Assembly (NCBI GenBank): GCA_900142905.1
Contig: FSRV01000003.1
Span: forward strand, 310,001 to 374,000
Source: Burkholderia sp. GAS332
GTDB taxonomy: Bacteria > Pseudomonadota > Gammaproteobacteria > Burkholderiales > Burkholderiaceae
Length of the DNA: 64,000 nt
Reading direction: 5' to 3'
A program made the position numbers and the translations under genes. Under the pieces are notes generated by a model. It was not told the DNA's origin, made no database searches, and saw only the letters and a list, made by a program, of their open reading frames with translations. Shown here piece after piece: positions 47,931-57,469 of this stretch (position 1 is its first letter; every line of letters begins with the position of its first letter).

Positions 47931-48268
47931 TCACAAATCATAGGAATCCTTTTCGTCTCCTTTGGGACGGGTAATGCGGTCGACTCCGCGCAAGATGTCC
48001 GAAGCCGACGGTCGCGCTCGTGGAAAGAGCCACGAGCGGCGGCCTAGGCAGAATGGGCGGATCAAGTTCTCGCATTCGTTTTGGATATCGGCCATTCTCC
48101 GTTCTCGACGTAGTGAACCAGTTTCGGCCATTGCCCACGCAGGTAGTTCAAAGCCCTGCCGAGCAGACTGTTGGGTACGACAGCCGGCAATTGCTCGAGC
48201 ATCAGCTTGTGGATGACGTCGAGTACGCGGGTACTGTATATCCGGTGTGGGCGCCCGCCGTACGGCAA
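47931..48268 (-). pseudogene. IS66-family TnpC C-terminal fragment
   Basis: Minus-strand sequence LGRALNYLRGQWPKLVHYVENGEWPIS, then in another frame ECENLIRPFCLGRRSWLFPRA, is the C-terminal end of IS66 transposases, where the Glu of NxxENxIRPF is catalytic. The rest of the gene is absent. It abuts the rve-type remnant at 48270, so one element may have landed in the other. Confidence 0.75.
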
Positions 48269-48269
48269 T

Positions 48270-48910
48270 GGCTGGGGTCTTGCGCTCGCTGCGCGTCTTC
48301 GTGCGTACCATATGCCGGACTAGGTAGGCCGGCGCGCGGCGCAGGTTGCAAAGATGCGATGGCGACAGGTGCTGCAGCCGGACAAAGCGTTGGTCGCCGT
48401 ACACCTGGCACATGCGCCGCAACACGACCACCGTGGCCGGCCCGGAGAGTTTGCCGTATTCGCATTCGACTTCCGCCAGCGTGTCCAGAGCATCTTCCGT
48501 GTAGCGCCGCCCAAAGGCATTCGAGGGCGCGCCCTTCGACTGGATCAGTTTCGCGCGGAGCAGTCAGCGACGCACGAGCCCGGTGACATGCGCACGGCTG
48601 AAGCCACTGAAGCGGCGGAGATAGCACAATACCAGTCCGCAGTTGCTGCGCTTCAACCTGCGATAACGTAGCCGGCCCGATACAGATGCGATCCAGGCGC
48701 AGCGCCCGTGTGCACTCGTGGCGGGAACAAATTCCAGCGTCTCTGTGCCATCAAGTATGGCGCGCACATCTTCAATGGTACGGATTCTTGTTTCGTTCAT
48801 GTCGATGATCATCCTGTGACGATTAACCGCCTCGCTAGTCGGCCGCGGGCCGCTGTCAACTCCGGACTGGCCTCGGCCAACCGAGGCTCATCATCCGATG
48901 GAAATGCATC
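48270..48910 (-). pseudogene. rve-type transposase/integrase remnant, copy 2
   Basis: From the ATG at 48812: MIIDMNETRIRTIEDVRAILDGTETLEFVPA, AHGRCAWIASVSGR, LCYLRRFSGFSRAHVTGLVRR, then a stop. As in copy 1, the next part (GRALECLWAALHG; MCQVYGDQRFV; LQHLSPSHLCNLRRAPA) is in another frame. Sequence from 48812 to 48910 shares the left end of copy 1, including GATGCATTTCCATC. Both copies stop at the same codon after the first domain, which suggests either an ancestral stop or programmed frameshifting. Confidence 0.7.
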
Positions 48911-49151
48911 GGAATTCAATCGTTCAGGCTCCCCCGCCGTTAGACAGCGCTGCGTTTTTTACAACCGAATATATCAGACGTGTCCGATTGAGTGCTCGAC
49001 GAATTATCTGTACTGTCATTGCTGATGAGCAAGGTAGTCTCCGATAGAGTGCTCATCGTGATCCTTTTTACCCCCTTTCGCGCGCTAGGTCCGGCGCGCA
49101 TTTTTTTTGTCCAGCCACAGTGGTTCTTCCATCCATTAGGAGATAAAAACA

Positions 49152-49346
49152 ATGAATAGCATTGTCAGAAAACTGGCCCTGTCTGCCATTCCCGTTCTGG
49201 CGATTTCTGCCGGCCATGCAATGGCTGCGGAACCTGTCCAGCCGGCGATAGTGATGCAACCGGCAGACAAGAGCGAATTGGCCTCGGACAATGCCAAAAG
49301 CAGCAGCGACAATTCGTCGGTGACAGCGGACGAGCCGGCGAAGTGA
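49152..49346 (+). CDS. Small secreted protein, 64 aa
   Basis: AGGAG stands nine bases before the ATG. A clean signal peptide (MNSIVRKLALSAIPVLAISAGHAMA) is followed by 39 residues rich in Ser, Asp, Lys and Ala (SELASDNAKSSSDNSSVTADEPAK). No Cys is present. No family is recognised. The good start signals and intact leader make it likely real. It would be a small disordered periplasmic or secreted protein. Confidence 0.6.
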   Translation: MNSIVRKLALSAIPVLAISAGHAMAAEPVQPAIVMQPADKSELASDNAKSSSDNSSVTADEPAK

Positions 49347-49439
49347 ATATCCGGAATGGCCCGACTCGTATGTTGAGTGGGTGCCGGATGCGCGTCGATT
49401 TATGGCGCGCGTTTTCTGGTCTCACCTGTGTATAGCGCA

Positions 49440-49556
49440 TCACTGCGCCACGGGTGGTTCATCCGACCTCGCCGCTTCGGCGGCGGCCACGGCGCGCGCC
49501 CAGTCCGGCAGATCCAGACCCAGCTCCTTCATGAGCCTGATTTCCATCGCGCCAAT
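49440..49556 (-). pseudogene. Phage portal protein C-terminal scrap, copy A
   Basis: The last 37 residues (MEIRLMKELGLDLPDWARAVAAAEAARSDEP, ending PVAQ) match the C-terminus of the lambda-type portal remnant at 52676-53215. The ectB fragment on the other strand begins where this match ends, marking a recombination junction near 49556. Confidence 0.6.
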
Positions 49557-50420
49557 CTTGTGGCAATTACCAATGGCTTTCACGGGATGTCCAGCACGTC
49601 TTTGGGGCTGACCGGCAACCGCAATAACTGGCAAAGCAATGTCGATCGCAATGTGTTCCGCCTGCCGTATGAAGGTTATCTGGAATGTGTGGATTCAATT
49701 GCGTATCCAGCCTGCTTGCTGGACGACAACAGCGCGGGCGCTAGACCTGCCCGCCGCGCGGTGATTCTGGAAACCGTGCAACGCGAAGGCGGTATTAGTT
49801 TGGCATCTGCCCCATGGTTGCGCCACCTGCGCGCGCTGACTGACGCGCACGGCATTTTGCTGATCGTGGATGACATCCAGCTCGGTTTTGGTCGCACTGG
49901 CGACTTCTTGAGCTTTGCAGCCTCTGGCATCGTGCCCGACCTGGTGTGCTTGTCTAAACCTCTGAGCGGCTATGGTTTGCCATTCTCTTTGCTGTTGCAC
50001 GCGGCAGCGTTGGACCTCTGGAACCCGGGCGAAGACAACCGCACTTTCCGTGGCAGTACTTCCGCCTTTGTCACTGCCACCGCAGCGCTGCAAACCTTTT
50101 GGGCTGACCCCACACTGAGCCAGCAGATTCGCGCACATGAACAAGTGACTGAACACTGGTTTAGCGGCTTGCGCGTGTGGTTTTCTGGCTTGGTCAAAAC
50201 CACATGCGGGCGCGGTTTGATCCCGGACACTGAGTTTTATCAACACGACCACGCCAAGGCGATCAGCCAGTATTGCTTTGCAAACAAAATGATCACCGAA
50301 CACGCGGGCGGCCGAGGCCAGATAGTGAATCTGATGCCCGCTCCCAACATTACGGCCAAGCAATTACGCCAGGGCCTAGCCACGCTGGAAGGGGCCTTGC
50401 ATGAACTCTTGCGTAAGCGC
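49557..50420 (+). pseudogene. ectB: Diaminobutyrate-2-oxoglutarate aminotransferase, 5'-truncated
   Basis: EctB makes L-2,4-diaminobutyrate, the first intermediate of ectoine synthesis. The fragment starts inside the enzyme (ANLVAITNGFHGMS) and continues AVILETVQREGGI, GILLIVDDIQLGFGRTG with the PLP-contacting Asp, LVCLSKPLSGYGLPFSLLL with the Schiff-base Lys, and FRGSTSAFVTATAAL. It ends NLMPAPNITAKQLRQGLATLE near 50400. About the first 110 residues and all start signals are missing. The frame runs on to 50696 through unrelated sequence. No ectA or ectC is present. It could instead be a related class III aminotransferase, but the SGYGLP motif favours EctB. Confidence 0.75.
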
Positions 50421-50998
50421 ACGCGTCTTGGCCCGTGGATCTGGCCAGTTTCTCAGCAGGGCACGCGCAGTCCCAGCCCGCTTCCTGTTGGGTCGCCATC
50501 GCCACGATGCGTGGCGTGTGCGAACTTACTATTTCTGGATCACCGCCCGCACAGGCGGCGTCATTCGCGCCGGACAGCGCTTGCATGTGATAGCCCAGAC
50601 CCTAACGGGCAGACCAACGTACTCGAAGAGCGTGTGGGCTCTCGACCGGACAGAACGCGTATCAGCGAAGACGCTCCTGTCGAACTCCCCGTGTGACGTC
50701 GATCAACCGATCACAGCAAGCCGGCTCATCTTCGCCTCATTCTCCTCCAGCATGATCCGGTCAACGCGCTTCGGGAGATTCACTCGGCCCATTGATCAAG
50801 ATCGCTTATCAAACCACGCCCTCCCTCTATCCGGACATGCACCCGTTACCGCAGAGGCCGGGCAGATCCGCTCGCTGATCGCACACGCCCTGCGAGCGTC
50901 GGGAGAGACGCTCGCTTCCACGGCAACCTGGGTCGGGTGCGCAGCCATTCAGTTGGCTACGCCCTGCAAATTTTCCTGTTCAAGTCTTAGGAGACGCA
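50421..50998. other. Spacer upstream of the sugar porter
   Basis: Read-through of the ectB frame followed by about 300 bases without a gene. It must hold the promoter of the MFS gene. No operator is recognised. Confidence 0.35.
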
Positions 50999-52393
50999 AT
51001 GAACGCGACCACTTTGAATGTCCCATCCTCCCGGCGGTATGGGTTCTTTGTCTGCGTGATGGCAGCGCTAGCCGGACTGCTGTTTGGTCTGGACATCGGT
51101 GTAATCTCAGGCGCGCTACCTTTTATCGCCCAGGAGTATGCGCTTAACGATACGCTTCAGGAGTGGATTGTCAGCTCGATGATGGTTGGCGCCGCATTCG
51201 GCGCCGTGGGGGCCGGTTGGTTGTCGTGGCGCATGGGTCGTCGCTATTCACTCGGGCTAGCTGCGGTGATGTTTGTCGCCGGCTCAGTCTGGTCGGCACT
51301 TGCCGGGAGCCCAGAGAGCCTCATCGGCGCGCGACTGCTTCTGGGGCTCGCGGTGGGCGTGGCTTCATTTACGGCGCCGCTCTATCTTTCGGAAATTGCG
51401 CCGAGGCAGGTACGTGGTGCGATGATCTCCGCCTATCAGCTTATGATCACCGTAGGTATCCTGGGCGCATTTCTCTCTAATATCGGGCTGAGCTACATCG
51501 GTAGCTGGCGTTGGATGCTAGGGGTGATTGCGATACCCGCGGTACTGTTCCTGCTTGGCGTACTGGCGCTGCCGGACAGTCCGCGCTGGCTGCTGCAGCG
51601 AAAGGGCGAGAAAGAAGCACGGACCGTATTGAAGCGCCTGCTCGGCTCCGCAGAAGAAGTCGACGCCGAGGTCCGGGAAATCAACGCGCAGCTTGCGCAA
51701 CCGGCGCAAGGCTGGAAGCTGTTTCGCACCAGCTCGAACTTTCGTCGCTCGATCGTGCTTGGCGCGACTCTCCAGATTTTGCAGCAGCTCACTGGCATTA
51801 ATGTCGTGATGTACTACGCGCCTCGCATCTTTGGCCTAGCCGGCTTTGCAACGCACGAACAGCAGCTCTGGTGCACGGTAATCGTGGGTCTCGTCAATGT
51901 CATCGCAACCCTCGGGGCCATTGCACTGGTGGACCGCTGGGGCCGTAAGCCCATTCTGTATGTGGGCTGCGCCACGATGGCCATGGGGATGGGAACGCTT
52001 GGCTGGTTGCTACATGCCGGGGTTGCAGGAGGAGCTTCGCAGATGCTTGCTGTTTCCATGCTTCTCGTTTTCATTGCAGGTTTCGCGATGTCTGCCGGAC
52101 CGCTTGTGTGGATCCTCTGTTCGGAGATCCAACCGATGCAAGGCCGTGACTTCGGGATCGCGATATCGACGTTTGTCAACTGGGCTGCGAACATGATCGT
52201 GGCCGCGACGTTCCTCAGCCTGCTTTCCACTATCGGTGAATCTCACACTTTCGTTCTGTACGCATTGCTGAATATCATATTTGCCTGTGTCGTTTACCTC
52301 TTTGTACCCGAGACTCGCGGAGTCTCGCTGGAGCACATCGAGCGAAACCTGATGGCGGGTCAGCGGCTGCGGGAACTGGGCGCAAAGGTCTAG
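50999..52393 (+). CDS. MFS sugar/proton symporter (GalP/XylE-type)
   Basis: A 464-residue, 12-helix transporter with an AGGAG site before the ATG. Sugar-porter signatures are present. These are GLLFGLDIGVISGALPF in helix 1, RMGRRYSLG in the loop between helices 2 and 3, the ARLLLGLAVGVASFTAPLYLSEIAP segment, PDSPRWLL after helix 6, QILQQLTGINVVMYYAP with the sugar-contacting Gln and Asn in helix 7, DRWGRKP in the loop between helices 8 and 9, and VPETRGVSLEHIE at the C-terminus. These residues point to uptake of a pentose or hexose such as galactose, arabinose or xylose. The exact sugar cannot be read. It is intact, monocistronic and surrounded by dead genes. A candidate terminator follows at 52630. 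Confidence 0.92.
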   Translation: MNATTLNVPSSRRYGFFVCVMAALAGLLFGLDIGVISGALPFIAQEYALNDTLQEWIVSSMMVGAAFGAVGAGWLSWRMGRRYSLGLAAVMFVAGSVWSALAGSPESLIGARLLLGLAVGVASFTAPLYLSEIAPRQVRGAMISAYQLMITVGILGAFLSNIGLSYIGSWRWMLGVIAIPAVLFLLGVLALPDSPRWLLQRKGEKEARTVLKRLLGSAEEVDAEVREINAQLAQPAQGWKLFRTSSNFRRSIVLGATLQILQQLTGINVVMYYAPRIFGLAGFATHEQQLWCTVIVGLVNVIATLGAIALVDRWGRKPILYVGCATMAMGMGTLGWLLHAGVAGGASQMLAVSMLLVFIAGFAMSAGPLVWILCSEIQPMQGRDFGIAISTFVNWAANMIVAATFLSLLSTIGESHTFVLYALLNIIFACVVYLFVPETRGVSLEHIERNLMAGQRLRELGAKV

Positions 52394-52629
52394 TGTGCGG
52401 GTGAATGCTCCTGGCAGTGGTCTACCGCTCCGGGAGCCTCAAGAAACTGAAGTCTCTTATACATGGTCCTCTGCAATACAGAAAGTGGCGACTCATGGTC
52501 CCTCTCGCCTGGTCCGTTATCGTGGTTCATAATGTAGATGATTCAGAACGGCCTCACAAACGTCGATGCCCGAATGTCGGGTATGAGCGACGAATAGCCG
52601 TTCGTCCCTCGATGTTGCCCCCTGTCGCC

Positions 52630-52660
52630 CCGGCTAACCTGCGCGGTTAGCCGGTTTTTT
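52630..52660 (+). terminator. Rho-independent terminator
   Basis: A perfect 10-bp stem CCGGCTAACC / GGTTAGCCGG with loop TGCGC is followed by six T. It lies 237 bases after the MFS stop codon, the only gene on this strand that it could serve. Confidence 0.9.
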
Positions 52661-52675
52661 GCACTGGTAAGGCGG

Positions 52676-53215
52676 TTACTGCGCGACCGGCAGCGGTTCA
52701 GGTTTGCCCGCCGCAGTCGCCGCGGCGGCTCCGGCCCACTTTGGCAGTTCCAGCCCGAGTTCCTTGCTGAGCTGGATTTCTATCGCCCGCTGGTGCGGAA
52801 TTTCCTCGGAATCGAGGTCCTGTTCCGTGCATTCGCGCTTGAGCGTCGAGAGCATTGGCATCCATGCGCATTACCGCGTCGGCCTTTTCGTTGGTCGGAT
52901 CGATCCAGCGGCGCTCCTGCCGGTAGCGGCAGTTCGCCCTTGGTCCATCGCTTCCCACAGCCACGCGCCATAGAACGGCGAGGCGAAGTTCAGGCAGAAT
53001 TCGTCACGCCGCCGCTGCAAGGTCTTCTACGCTTCGAGCAGCACGGTGCGAGCGCTGCTGTAGTTCGTGTTGCTCCAGTCCTGCGTCACATCTTCGGCAG
53101 CGAGGGCTAGCGCCGCCGCAATCACGCGCTGCATCTCGCGCGCGAACATTTCGAAGTTGCCATGCGGATACGTGCTCGACACGCTTTCGAGCGATTCACC
53201 CGGCGCGAGCGTCGA
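52676..53215 (-). pseudogene. Phage portal protein (lambda gpB family), C-terminal remnant, copy B
   Basis: In several frames the minus strand encodes TISTLAPGESLESVSSTYPHGNFEMFAREMQRVIAAAL, VTQDWSNTNYSSARTVLLEA, RRDEFCLNFASPFYGAWLWEAMDQG and IDPTNEKADAV. It ends RAIEIQLSKELGLELPKWAG...PVAQ. NYSSAR is the hallmark of lambda-type portals. Multiple frameshifts are present and the N-terminal half is missing. It has been replaced by the start of a baseplate J gene. Confidence 0.8.
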
Positions 53216-53467
53216 AATAGTCCTGCCAGCGCCCAGAGGCCACATCCGGATCGATCTGGCTCGCGACTTCGAGAATGTCATTGTTCTCACCGCCGATGAC
53301 CGCGGTGAGCGACTGCGCAAGCTGTTCCTGCGGTAAACTGGGTTTTGGTTGGCGCCACCGCCGAACGTGGCTTTGATGTCGGCCTGCACACCATCGAGGA
53401 TCCCGGATTCAGCGGGCAATCCCGGTCCCTGATCCGTGTACCGGTTTGGCGGGGCGTTGATCTGCAC
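53216..53467 (-). pseudogene. Phage baseplate J protein, N-terminal fragment
   Basis: The start MQINAPPNRYTDQGPGLPAESGILDGVQADIKATFGGGANQNP is typical of baseplate J proteins. After a frame change it reads PQEQLAQSLTAVIGGENNDILEVASQIDPDVASGRWQD. Homology ends abruptly there and portal sequence (TISTLAPG) begins within a few bases. J follows gp25, as expected for a myophage baseplate module. Confidence 0.75.
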
Positions 53468-53480
53468 GGAGATGCAGCGC

Positions 53481-53825
53481 TCAGAAACTCACGGACGGCG
53501 TGTTGCAGTTTGCGTCGGCGACCTCGACGGTGCCGGACATTTGCCGGTCATCAAAGACAAGGCTCATGACCGTCGCTGCAGTGGCGCTCGGCACCGTGAG
53601 CGCGGCCTGCACGATTTCGGACTGGATGAACGACGCGAGCGGTGGTGCCCCAAGGATGTTCTGCCAATACGGCAGGCCGAGCGAGGTTTGATACCAGCAT
53701 TCGCCTCGAAACGTGCGAATCGCGCTCGCGACATCCTGTGCGATCTGGTACGGCTCGGTGGCGCACGCGATGTCGCCATTTGCTTCAAGGCGAAGGTCCC
53801 ACGCAGATCCGTCGAGCAAAAGCAT
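53481..53825 (-). CDS. Phage baseplate protein, gp25/GPW-like
   Basis: A 114-residue frame that is complete from MLLLDGSAWDLRLEANGDIACA to the stop. It contains AQDVASAIRTFRGECWYQTSLGLPYWQNILG, the core of GPW/gp25-type baseplate wedge proteins (a DVA..R.F.GE..YD..GLPY pattern). It would form the inner baseplate with J, whose gene starts 13 bases downstream. The ribosome-binding site is poor. It is the only phage structural gene in this block without a visible lesion, but its partners are dead. Confidence 0.65.
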   Translation of the reverse strand: MLLLDGSAWDLRLEANGDIACATEPYQIAQDVASAIRTFRGECWYQTSLGLPYWQNILGAPPLASFIQSEIVQAALTVPSATAATVMSLVFDDRQMSGTVEVADANCNTPSVSF

Positions 53826-54078
53826 CTTCACAGCCGTTCGGACGCGGCGTTTACTCTGCTCACCCTGTCGCTGTGCCGTATTGATTCTTGTAACGACTTT
53901 GGCTGCAAACCACCACGGTTGCCCGCGCACTGAACCGGGGATCAGCGAGAACCCTAGGTGTTGCAGGGCGGCAAGTAGCACTACACTCGGTTACATAAAA
54001 GACGCCATTCATGAAGCCGCGGGCGAGCGCCAGACACGATCCTGTGTTCGTACGCGTCTCAACCGAGCGGGGTGAACC

Positions 54079-54759
54079 ATGACAGAGTCCATACCCCTTG
54101 TTGCACTGGTCGATGACGACGAATCGGTCTGCCGCGCATTGGCGCGCGTCGTCCGGTATGCAGGCTATAGCGTCGAGGTGTACCATTCGGCCAGCGAATT
54201 CCTGGAACACGTCAGCCGTCGTTCCCTCCCAGGCTGCCTCGTGCTCGATGTCCACCTCCCGGACCTGAACGGCCTGCAGGTGCAGCGTGCATTGGCAGAG
54301 GCACGCATAGTGCTCCCGATTGTCTTCATCAGTGGTGATGGCGATGCTCCCTCGATCGTGATGGCGATACGGGGTGGCGCGGACGACTTCCTGACCAAAC
54401 CCATATCCGAAACCGCATTGCTTGACGCCATCGGGCGGGCCGTCGTCCACTCGACAATCGTGCGCGCACAGACCGCAGAGCAGCAGGCCGTCCTCGAACG
54501 CATCGGGCACCTGACGGTGCGCGAGCAAGAGGTGCTGCGGGGCATCCTGACAGGTCACCTGAACAAGCAGATCGCCGGCGAACTCGGAATCGCGGAAAAG
54601 ACGGTCAAGGTTCACCGTGCACACGTCATGAGCAAACTCGGGGCACATTCAGTGGCCCATCTGTTCCAGCTTGCGCATAGGGCCGGAATGGCTGCTGTGG
54701 CTGGCGCGATGCGTTGCGCCCCGGAAGATGTCGACCCGAGAGAGGACCTCCTCGCGTGA
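54079..54759 (+). CDS. FixJ-family response regulator
   Basis: A 226-residue two-component regulator. The receiver has VALVDDDESVCRALARVV with the acidic triad (Asp12-14), phospho-acceptor Asp57 in CLVLDVHLPDLNGL, FISGDGDAPSIVMAI and the Lys of FLTKP. The C-terminal LuxR-type HTH reads LTVREQEVLRGILTGHLNKQIAGELGIAEKTVKVHRAHVMSKLG. These are features of the FixJ/TtrR/TodT group. A GGGGTGA element precedes the ATG. No sensor kinase is adjacent. The gene sits intact between two dead phage genes on the opposite strand, so it was probably brought in by rearrangement. Confidence 0.93.
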   Translation: MTESIPLVALVDDDESVCRALARVVRYAGYSVEVYHSASEFLEHVSRRSLPGCLVLDVHLPDLNGLQVQRALAEARIVLPIVFISGDGDAPSIVMAIRGGADDFLTKPISETALLDAIGRAVVHSTIVRAQTAEQQAVLERIGHLTVREQEVLRGILTGHLNKQIAGELGIAEKTVKVHRAHVMSKLGAHSVAHLFQLAHRAGMAAVAGAMRCAPEDVDPREDLLA

Positions 54760-54840
54760 CTTACCGACAGGTGCCCGCCGGAACCTGCACGAACACTCCG
54801 CAGGAGTGCCAGTGTGGCCGTGGAGCAGGCCCAAGCGGCA

Positions 54841-55580
54841 CTACGGTGGTGGCCTGGTCGCGCCGTTCTGCGAGTCCCGGTACGTGTGGCCGTGCACGCC
54901 GATGCCGCTCACGTCCTCCTGCATCGTCAGTGGTCCCGCCATCCGCGCGCTGCCACCGTTCGGCCCTTCGCCTTGGGCAATCGCGCCGTCGTGTTCAATG
55001 GCTGGCGCGGCGTTCAGCACCTGTATGCAGGCGTCCAGTCCAATCTCTCTGTCCGCCTGCAGCGCGATCGTGAGGGCCGCGAGCCAGATGCGTGCGGGCG
55101 ACACGATGTCGATGCCATCGGGCGAGAATGCGATGGACTGTTGTGGCGCCTCACCCAGCACTGTCGTCATGTAAACCGAATCCGACAGGTCGTGCTTGCG
55201 CAGGCTGCCCGGGGCGGCCGGTCTCCGGTTCGAGCGCACCAACAAGCTGTCGCGGTCACCCTCGGCCACCAGACGGATATCGCCCGCCTGCGGATCGCGA
55301 ATCACCGCCTTCGCACCCCGGCCAGCCGCAGGGACGGAATACCGTGAATCACCCGATGCGCAATCACATTGCCCGAACCGTCGCGCTGGCCCACCAGCGG
55401 CTGCACGTCGCAGCGTTCCAGCGCCATCGACCGCGCCGTTCTAGCTCACGGCGACCACTTTCGCGAGATACGCGGTGCGCACCCGCGCGAGCAGCTGCTC
55501 GGCAATGCTGCGACGACGGTTGTGCTCGCTGGCGCGCGACCATGGCCGGATGCTGGCGACAGCGGGAGCGACGGGACTAG
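54841..55580 (-). pseudogene. Phage baseplate spike protein (gp138/Mu gp45-like), frameshifted
   Basis: In three frames: YLAKVVAVS, a stop, then SMALERCDVQPLVGQRDGSGNVIAHRVIHGIPSLRLAG, then AVIRDPQAGDIRLVAEGDRD, APGSLRKHDLSDSVYMTTVLGEAPQQSIAFSPDGIDIVSPARI. These are conserved blocks of the N-terminal OB-fold and gp5-like stem of myophage spike proteins. Two or more frameshifts and a stop kill it. It lies between the hub (upstream) and gp25 (downstream), the normal order. Confidence 0.7.
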
Positions 55581-56451
55581 TTAGGGTTGACACTCAGATA
55601 CCTCGGCGGACAAAGGTTAAGGCCACCGACCCACACACCGTCGGGCGTGAGCCTCGACAGTTCATGATTGGCACGCTGTTCCCTCCACTCGCAGGACGCC
55701 ATCGCCACCATCGACGGCACGATGGCCTTCGTGCCGAACAGGACCTCCAGATTCCATTCGCAGCGGACCTCGATACCGGTCGGCGTGGAGGTCGGATAGC
55801 CTGCGATACCTGGGTCCGGTGACAGGGTAATGGCCGGGAAGTGCGGGCCGCCGCCGTTCGGCCAGATGTAAATCACCTGCTGGTCGAGCAGCACGATCAT
55901 CTGCGTGGCGCCCGCGACCCGCTCGATCCGGCCCATGATCGTGCCACCCAGATACTGGCCGATGAACTTCGCGGTGACGCCGTGGTTCACAAATGCGAAA
56001 CCAGCCTGCTGCACGAGACCACGAATGACGCTGGCTGCGTCCTGCGTGCCTGGAAAGGTGTCGGCTAGCGCAGGTTGAATGCGCTGCAGGAAACCGCTGG
56101 TGGCGTTCGAGACGAACGATACCTCGCGACTGCCGCTGAAATCGGACACCGCCGATAGATCGTGCCGGTAAATACACCGTTGAACAGGCCACCGGCATTG
56201 CCCGTCATTATGGTCACCTGCCCGCCATTCACCGCGAGGCCCGTGGGCCCTGTGCAGCCAGCACGCTCATGCCGGCGAACTTCATGCCGAAGATACGCAG
56301 GCTCATCATTGGCATCGCGATGCCGCCGCCGTTGTTTCGTGATGGTCGGCTGCACGCGATGATCCGTCAGATCAAGAGTCCGCGTGCCATTAGGGAAAGT
56401 CGTTTTCGCGCATGCGAACTGTACATGAATGCGCCGCTGCGCGAACGTCAT
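55577..56451 (-). pseudogene. Phage baseplate hub-like protein, frameshifted
   Basis: The N-terminus MTFAQRRIHVQFACAKTTFPNGTRTLDLTDHRVQPTI is at 56451. After frame changes come VNGGQVTIMTGNAGGLFNGVFTGTIYR and SDFSGSREVSFVSNATSGFLQRIQPALADTFPGTQ. The last 190 residues are clean: SVIRGLVQQAGFAFVNHGVTAKFIGQYLGGTIMGRIERVAG...IYIWPNG. The order relative to spike and plug proteins and the domain style suggest the central hub of a simple myophage baseplate. The assignment rests mainly on gene order. Confidence 0.55.
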
Positions 56452-56475
56452 ATGCCACCTGTTCGGGCAAACCTG

Positions 56476-56782
56476 CTACAACGCGATCCCGATATAGAGA
56501 AACAGCCAGCGCGCGCCGAGCCCCGTGCACTGTGGGTTGTCTTCGCCTTCGGTATCCATGAAGGTCAGGTTACCGGTAAAGCCGAGATGCGCCTCGCGCA
56601 CAAGATGGACGCGGTCGCGACACAGCACGCCGTTCATCACGAGATTACCGGCGACGTAGAGGTCCAAGCACAGGCCGGTACTTTTCTAGTAGACGTCAAT
56701 ACCACAGATCTTCTGGGCGAGATTCACGGAGAGACTCTGCGATGCCGCAGGCGAGAGCGGGATCGTGTAGTTTAACCGATCA
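56476..56782 (-). pseudogene. Phage baseplate plug protein (Pam3 gp18-like) with amber stop
   Basis: The frame reads TIPLSPAASQSLSVNLAQKICGIDVY, TAG, then KSTGLCLDLYVAGNLVMNGVLCRDRVHLVREAHLGFTGNLTFMDTEG and GLGARWLFLYIG. This two-strand pattern with CRDRV...Y/HLGF and GLG-RW matches the plug proteins of Pam3-like baseplates. The amber codon stands where Gln is usual (VYQKSTG). The start codon is not clear. Confidence 0.6.
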
Positions 56783-56792
56783 GTTCAGCCAA

Positions 56793-57252
56793 TCAGGTCA
56801 GCGAGGGGTCCGACGAACTCTTGCGCTGGTAGTCGAGCAGGTCGATGTTGAAACTCCGGCAGTTCGCATCGGGCGTGACCACGGTCACAAGCGTCAGCTA
56901 CTCCCACAGAGGCCGCGACTCATGATGCGAACACTTCGCGACAGACCCGGTGTGAGCTCCTGAGGCGCGGCGACCTTGTTGTACGCCGCGAACGAGCCGG
57001 CTTCGACCTGATACGACGCGATGCCCTGCTCGGCCCGAAAACCCGGATCAACCACCTAATCATGCGTCACCAGCGCATTGCCCTGATCGTCGGGATGATC
57101 CACTGCGCCACATCCGCGGATACCAGGCCGAAGTAGTCGAGCGCCTGGACGGCCTGCGTGACACCAATGAGCACGCCCCACGCCAGCGGCAGGCGGTTCA
57201 GGTCTGGCGCGCCCGCCACCGGCGGCACATCGGGGAATGGAATCAGCGGCAT
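56793..57252 (-). pseudogene. Phage tail/baseplate protein (Dit-like), multiply interrupted
   Basis: The ATG at 57252 opens MPLIPFPDVPPVAGAPDLNRLPLAWGVLIG, which continues FGLVSADVAQWIIP. In another frame it gives VDPGFRAEQGIASYQVEAGSFAAYNKVAAPQELT and TLVTVVTPDANCRSFNIDLLDYQRKSSSDPSLT. The YPVE.GSF.SYNKV and TPDA.Y...L..YDYRR patterns belong to tail-tube-adjacent proteins of small myophages. Stops and frameshifts are numerous. Confidence 0.55.
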
Positions 57253-57469
57253 AGTCTTTGGCGGCTGCGCAATTCGCGATCGTTCCCGGTTCTCACCGCT
57301 CCCGACGGAATGCACGGCGTGCTGGCGATGTACGGATGCGCGCGCGCGGGCCGGAGAATGTAGCGGTCTGCCGCACCACAAATCGGATCCGTCCGATACT
57401 GGTGGCGCTGCCGCACATCTATTCTCATGGCTGTGCCGCAATAGTGCGGCATCGAGATGGAGAATAGGC

